5,791 nucleotides of DNA from Phascolarctobacterium sp. (GTDB lineage: Bacteria > Bacillota > Negativicutes > Acidaminococcales > Acidaminococcaceae): positions 1 through 5,791 of the forward strand of contig JAIHZV010000087.1 of NCBI GenBank assembly GCA_022718015.1. The letters are read 5' to 3'. Numbering within the stretch: the stretch's first letter is position 1; each line of letters begins with the position of its first letter. This document shows, one piece after another, positions 5,511-5,791 of the stretch. The position numbers and the translations under genes are program-made. The notes under the pieces are model-generated. The model did no database searches, had not been told where the DNA came from, and saw nothing but the letters and a program-made list of their open reading frames with translations.

Positions 5511-5791
5511 TTATAAATTGTCGACAGCCCTTTTCAGCTGCTCTAGTCCCTGTAAAAGCGTACTGCGCGGGCAGGCAACATTGATGCGTTCAAAGGCTTG
5601 GCCTTCAGGGCCGAAGATGCCGCCGCCGTCGAGCCAAAGGTGAGCCTTGTGCAAAAGCCACTGCTCGCGCTCCTCGGCCGTGAGGCCGAGGGCGCTGCAG
5701 TCGAGCCAGACGAGGTATGTACCCTGTGGTGCAAGCAGCTTGAGCTGGGGCAGATTTTCTGCCAGATAGCTGCTGAGAAAATGTATATTAG
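5511..5791 (-). CDS. MalY/PatB-family PLP-dependent aminotransferase/C-S lyase, C-terminal fragment
   Basis: The minus strand is open from the right edge to TAA at 5513-5511, giving 92 complete codons. It carries no visible start because the 5' part lies beyond the window. The protein reads as the C-terminal small domain of fold-type I PLP enzymes of the MalY/PatB group (cystathionine beta-lyase-like, usually near 390 residues). Recognisable stretches are GTYLVWLDCSALGL, the WLDGGGIFGPEG segment and FERINVACPRSTL, where the arginine of ERIN is expected to bind the substrate carboxylate. Family members cleave C-S bonds of cystathionine or cysteine to give pyruvate and ammonia, and some act as regulators or aminotransferases. 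The PLP-binding lysine is outside the window, so activity cannot be assessed. It is convergent with the two-component operon and unlikely to be functionally linked to it. Confidence 0.88.
   Translation of the reverse strand, partial: NIHFLSSYLAENLPQLKLLAPQGTYLVWLDCSALGLTAEEREQWLLHKAHLWLDGGGIFGPEGQAFERINVACPRSTLLQGLEQLKRAVDNL

Noticed and set aside
5503..5519. AATTTATA-T-TATAAATT inverted repeat over the MalY/PatB stop codon
   Set aside because: It is composed only of A and T, with 8-bp arms, and lies beside a much better terminator. This is likely chance in an A/T-rich spacer.
5543..5734. Overlapping short frames on both strands at 5440-5734
   Set aside because: They are out of frame with the MalY/PatB C-terminus at 5511-5791, which has recognisable family motifs, and one starts within the terminator stem region. 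They are shadows.

Overview
The window reads as ordinary chromosomal DNA from a Firmicutes-type bacterium. I lean towards the diderm Negativicutes (Acidaminococcaceae/Selenomonadales-like), but this rests on general protein flavour, mid-range GC and strong Shine-Dalgarno sites, so the genus is not determined. No mobile element, CRISPR array, tRNA or rRNA is visible.

Layout from left to right: (1) The last 504 codons of gyrA (+ strand), cut by the left edge, end at a clear hairpin terminator. (2) A 164-bp convergent spacer (1516-1679) holds two large hairpins in tandem; the second has a 17-bp perfect stem and lies between convergent genes. (3) On the minus strand is a two-gene operon of a membrane-anchored M23 peptidase (first gene) and a bactofilin (second gene), 14 nt apart. 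(4) A 249-bp AT-rich divergent intergenic region (3173-3421) carries a good sigma-A-type promoter for the right-hand genes and four copies of an AACTAWTT motif, two in each orientation. (5) On the plus strand is a two-component operon: a multi-pass HPK10/GHKL histidine kinase (AgrC-like layout) and, 11 nt later, a LytTR-type response regulator, followed by a hairpin terminator. (6) At the right edge, on the minus strand, are the last 92 codons of a MalY/PatB-family PLP enzyme. It has no start codon in the window and is easy to miss.

How the genes may work together: the peptidase and bactofilin form a plausible cell-wall/morphogenesis module, with a membrane-associated polymer scaffold next to an anchored peptidoglycan hydrolase. 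The two-component system is transcribed divergently from it and shares its control region. The two most interesting observations are the symmetric, helically phased AACTAWTT array between the operons, a candidate operator, and a strong internal Shine-Dalgarno plus ATG inside the bactofilin gene. The latter would give a second, shorter bactofilin lacking the N-terminal tail. Both are sequence-based inferences. Neither amounts to a proven new system.
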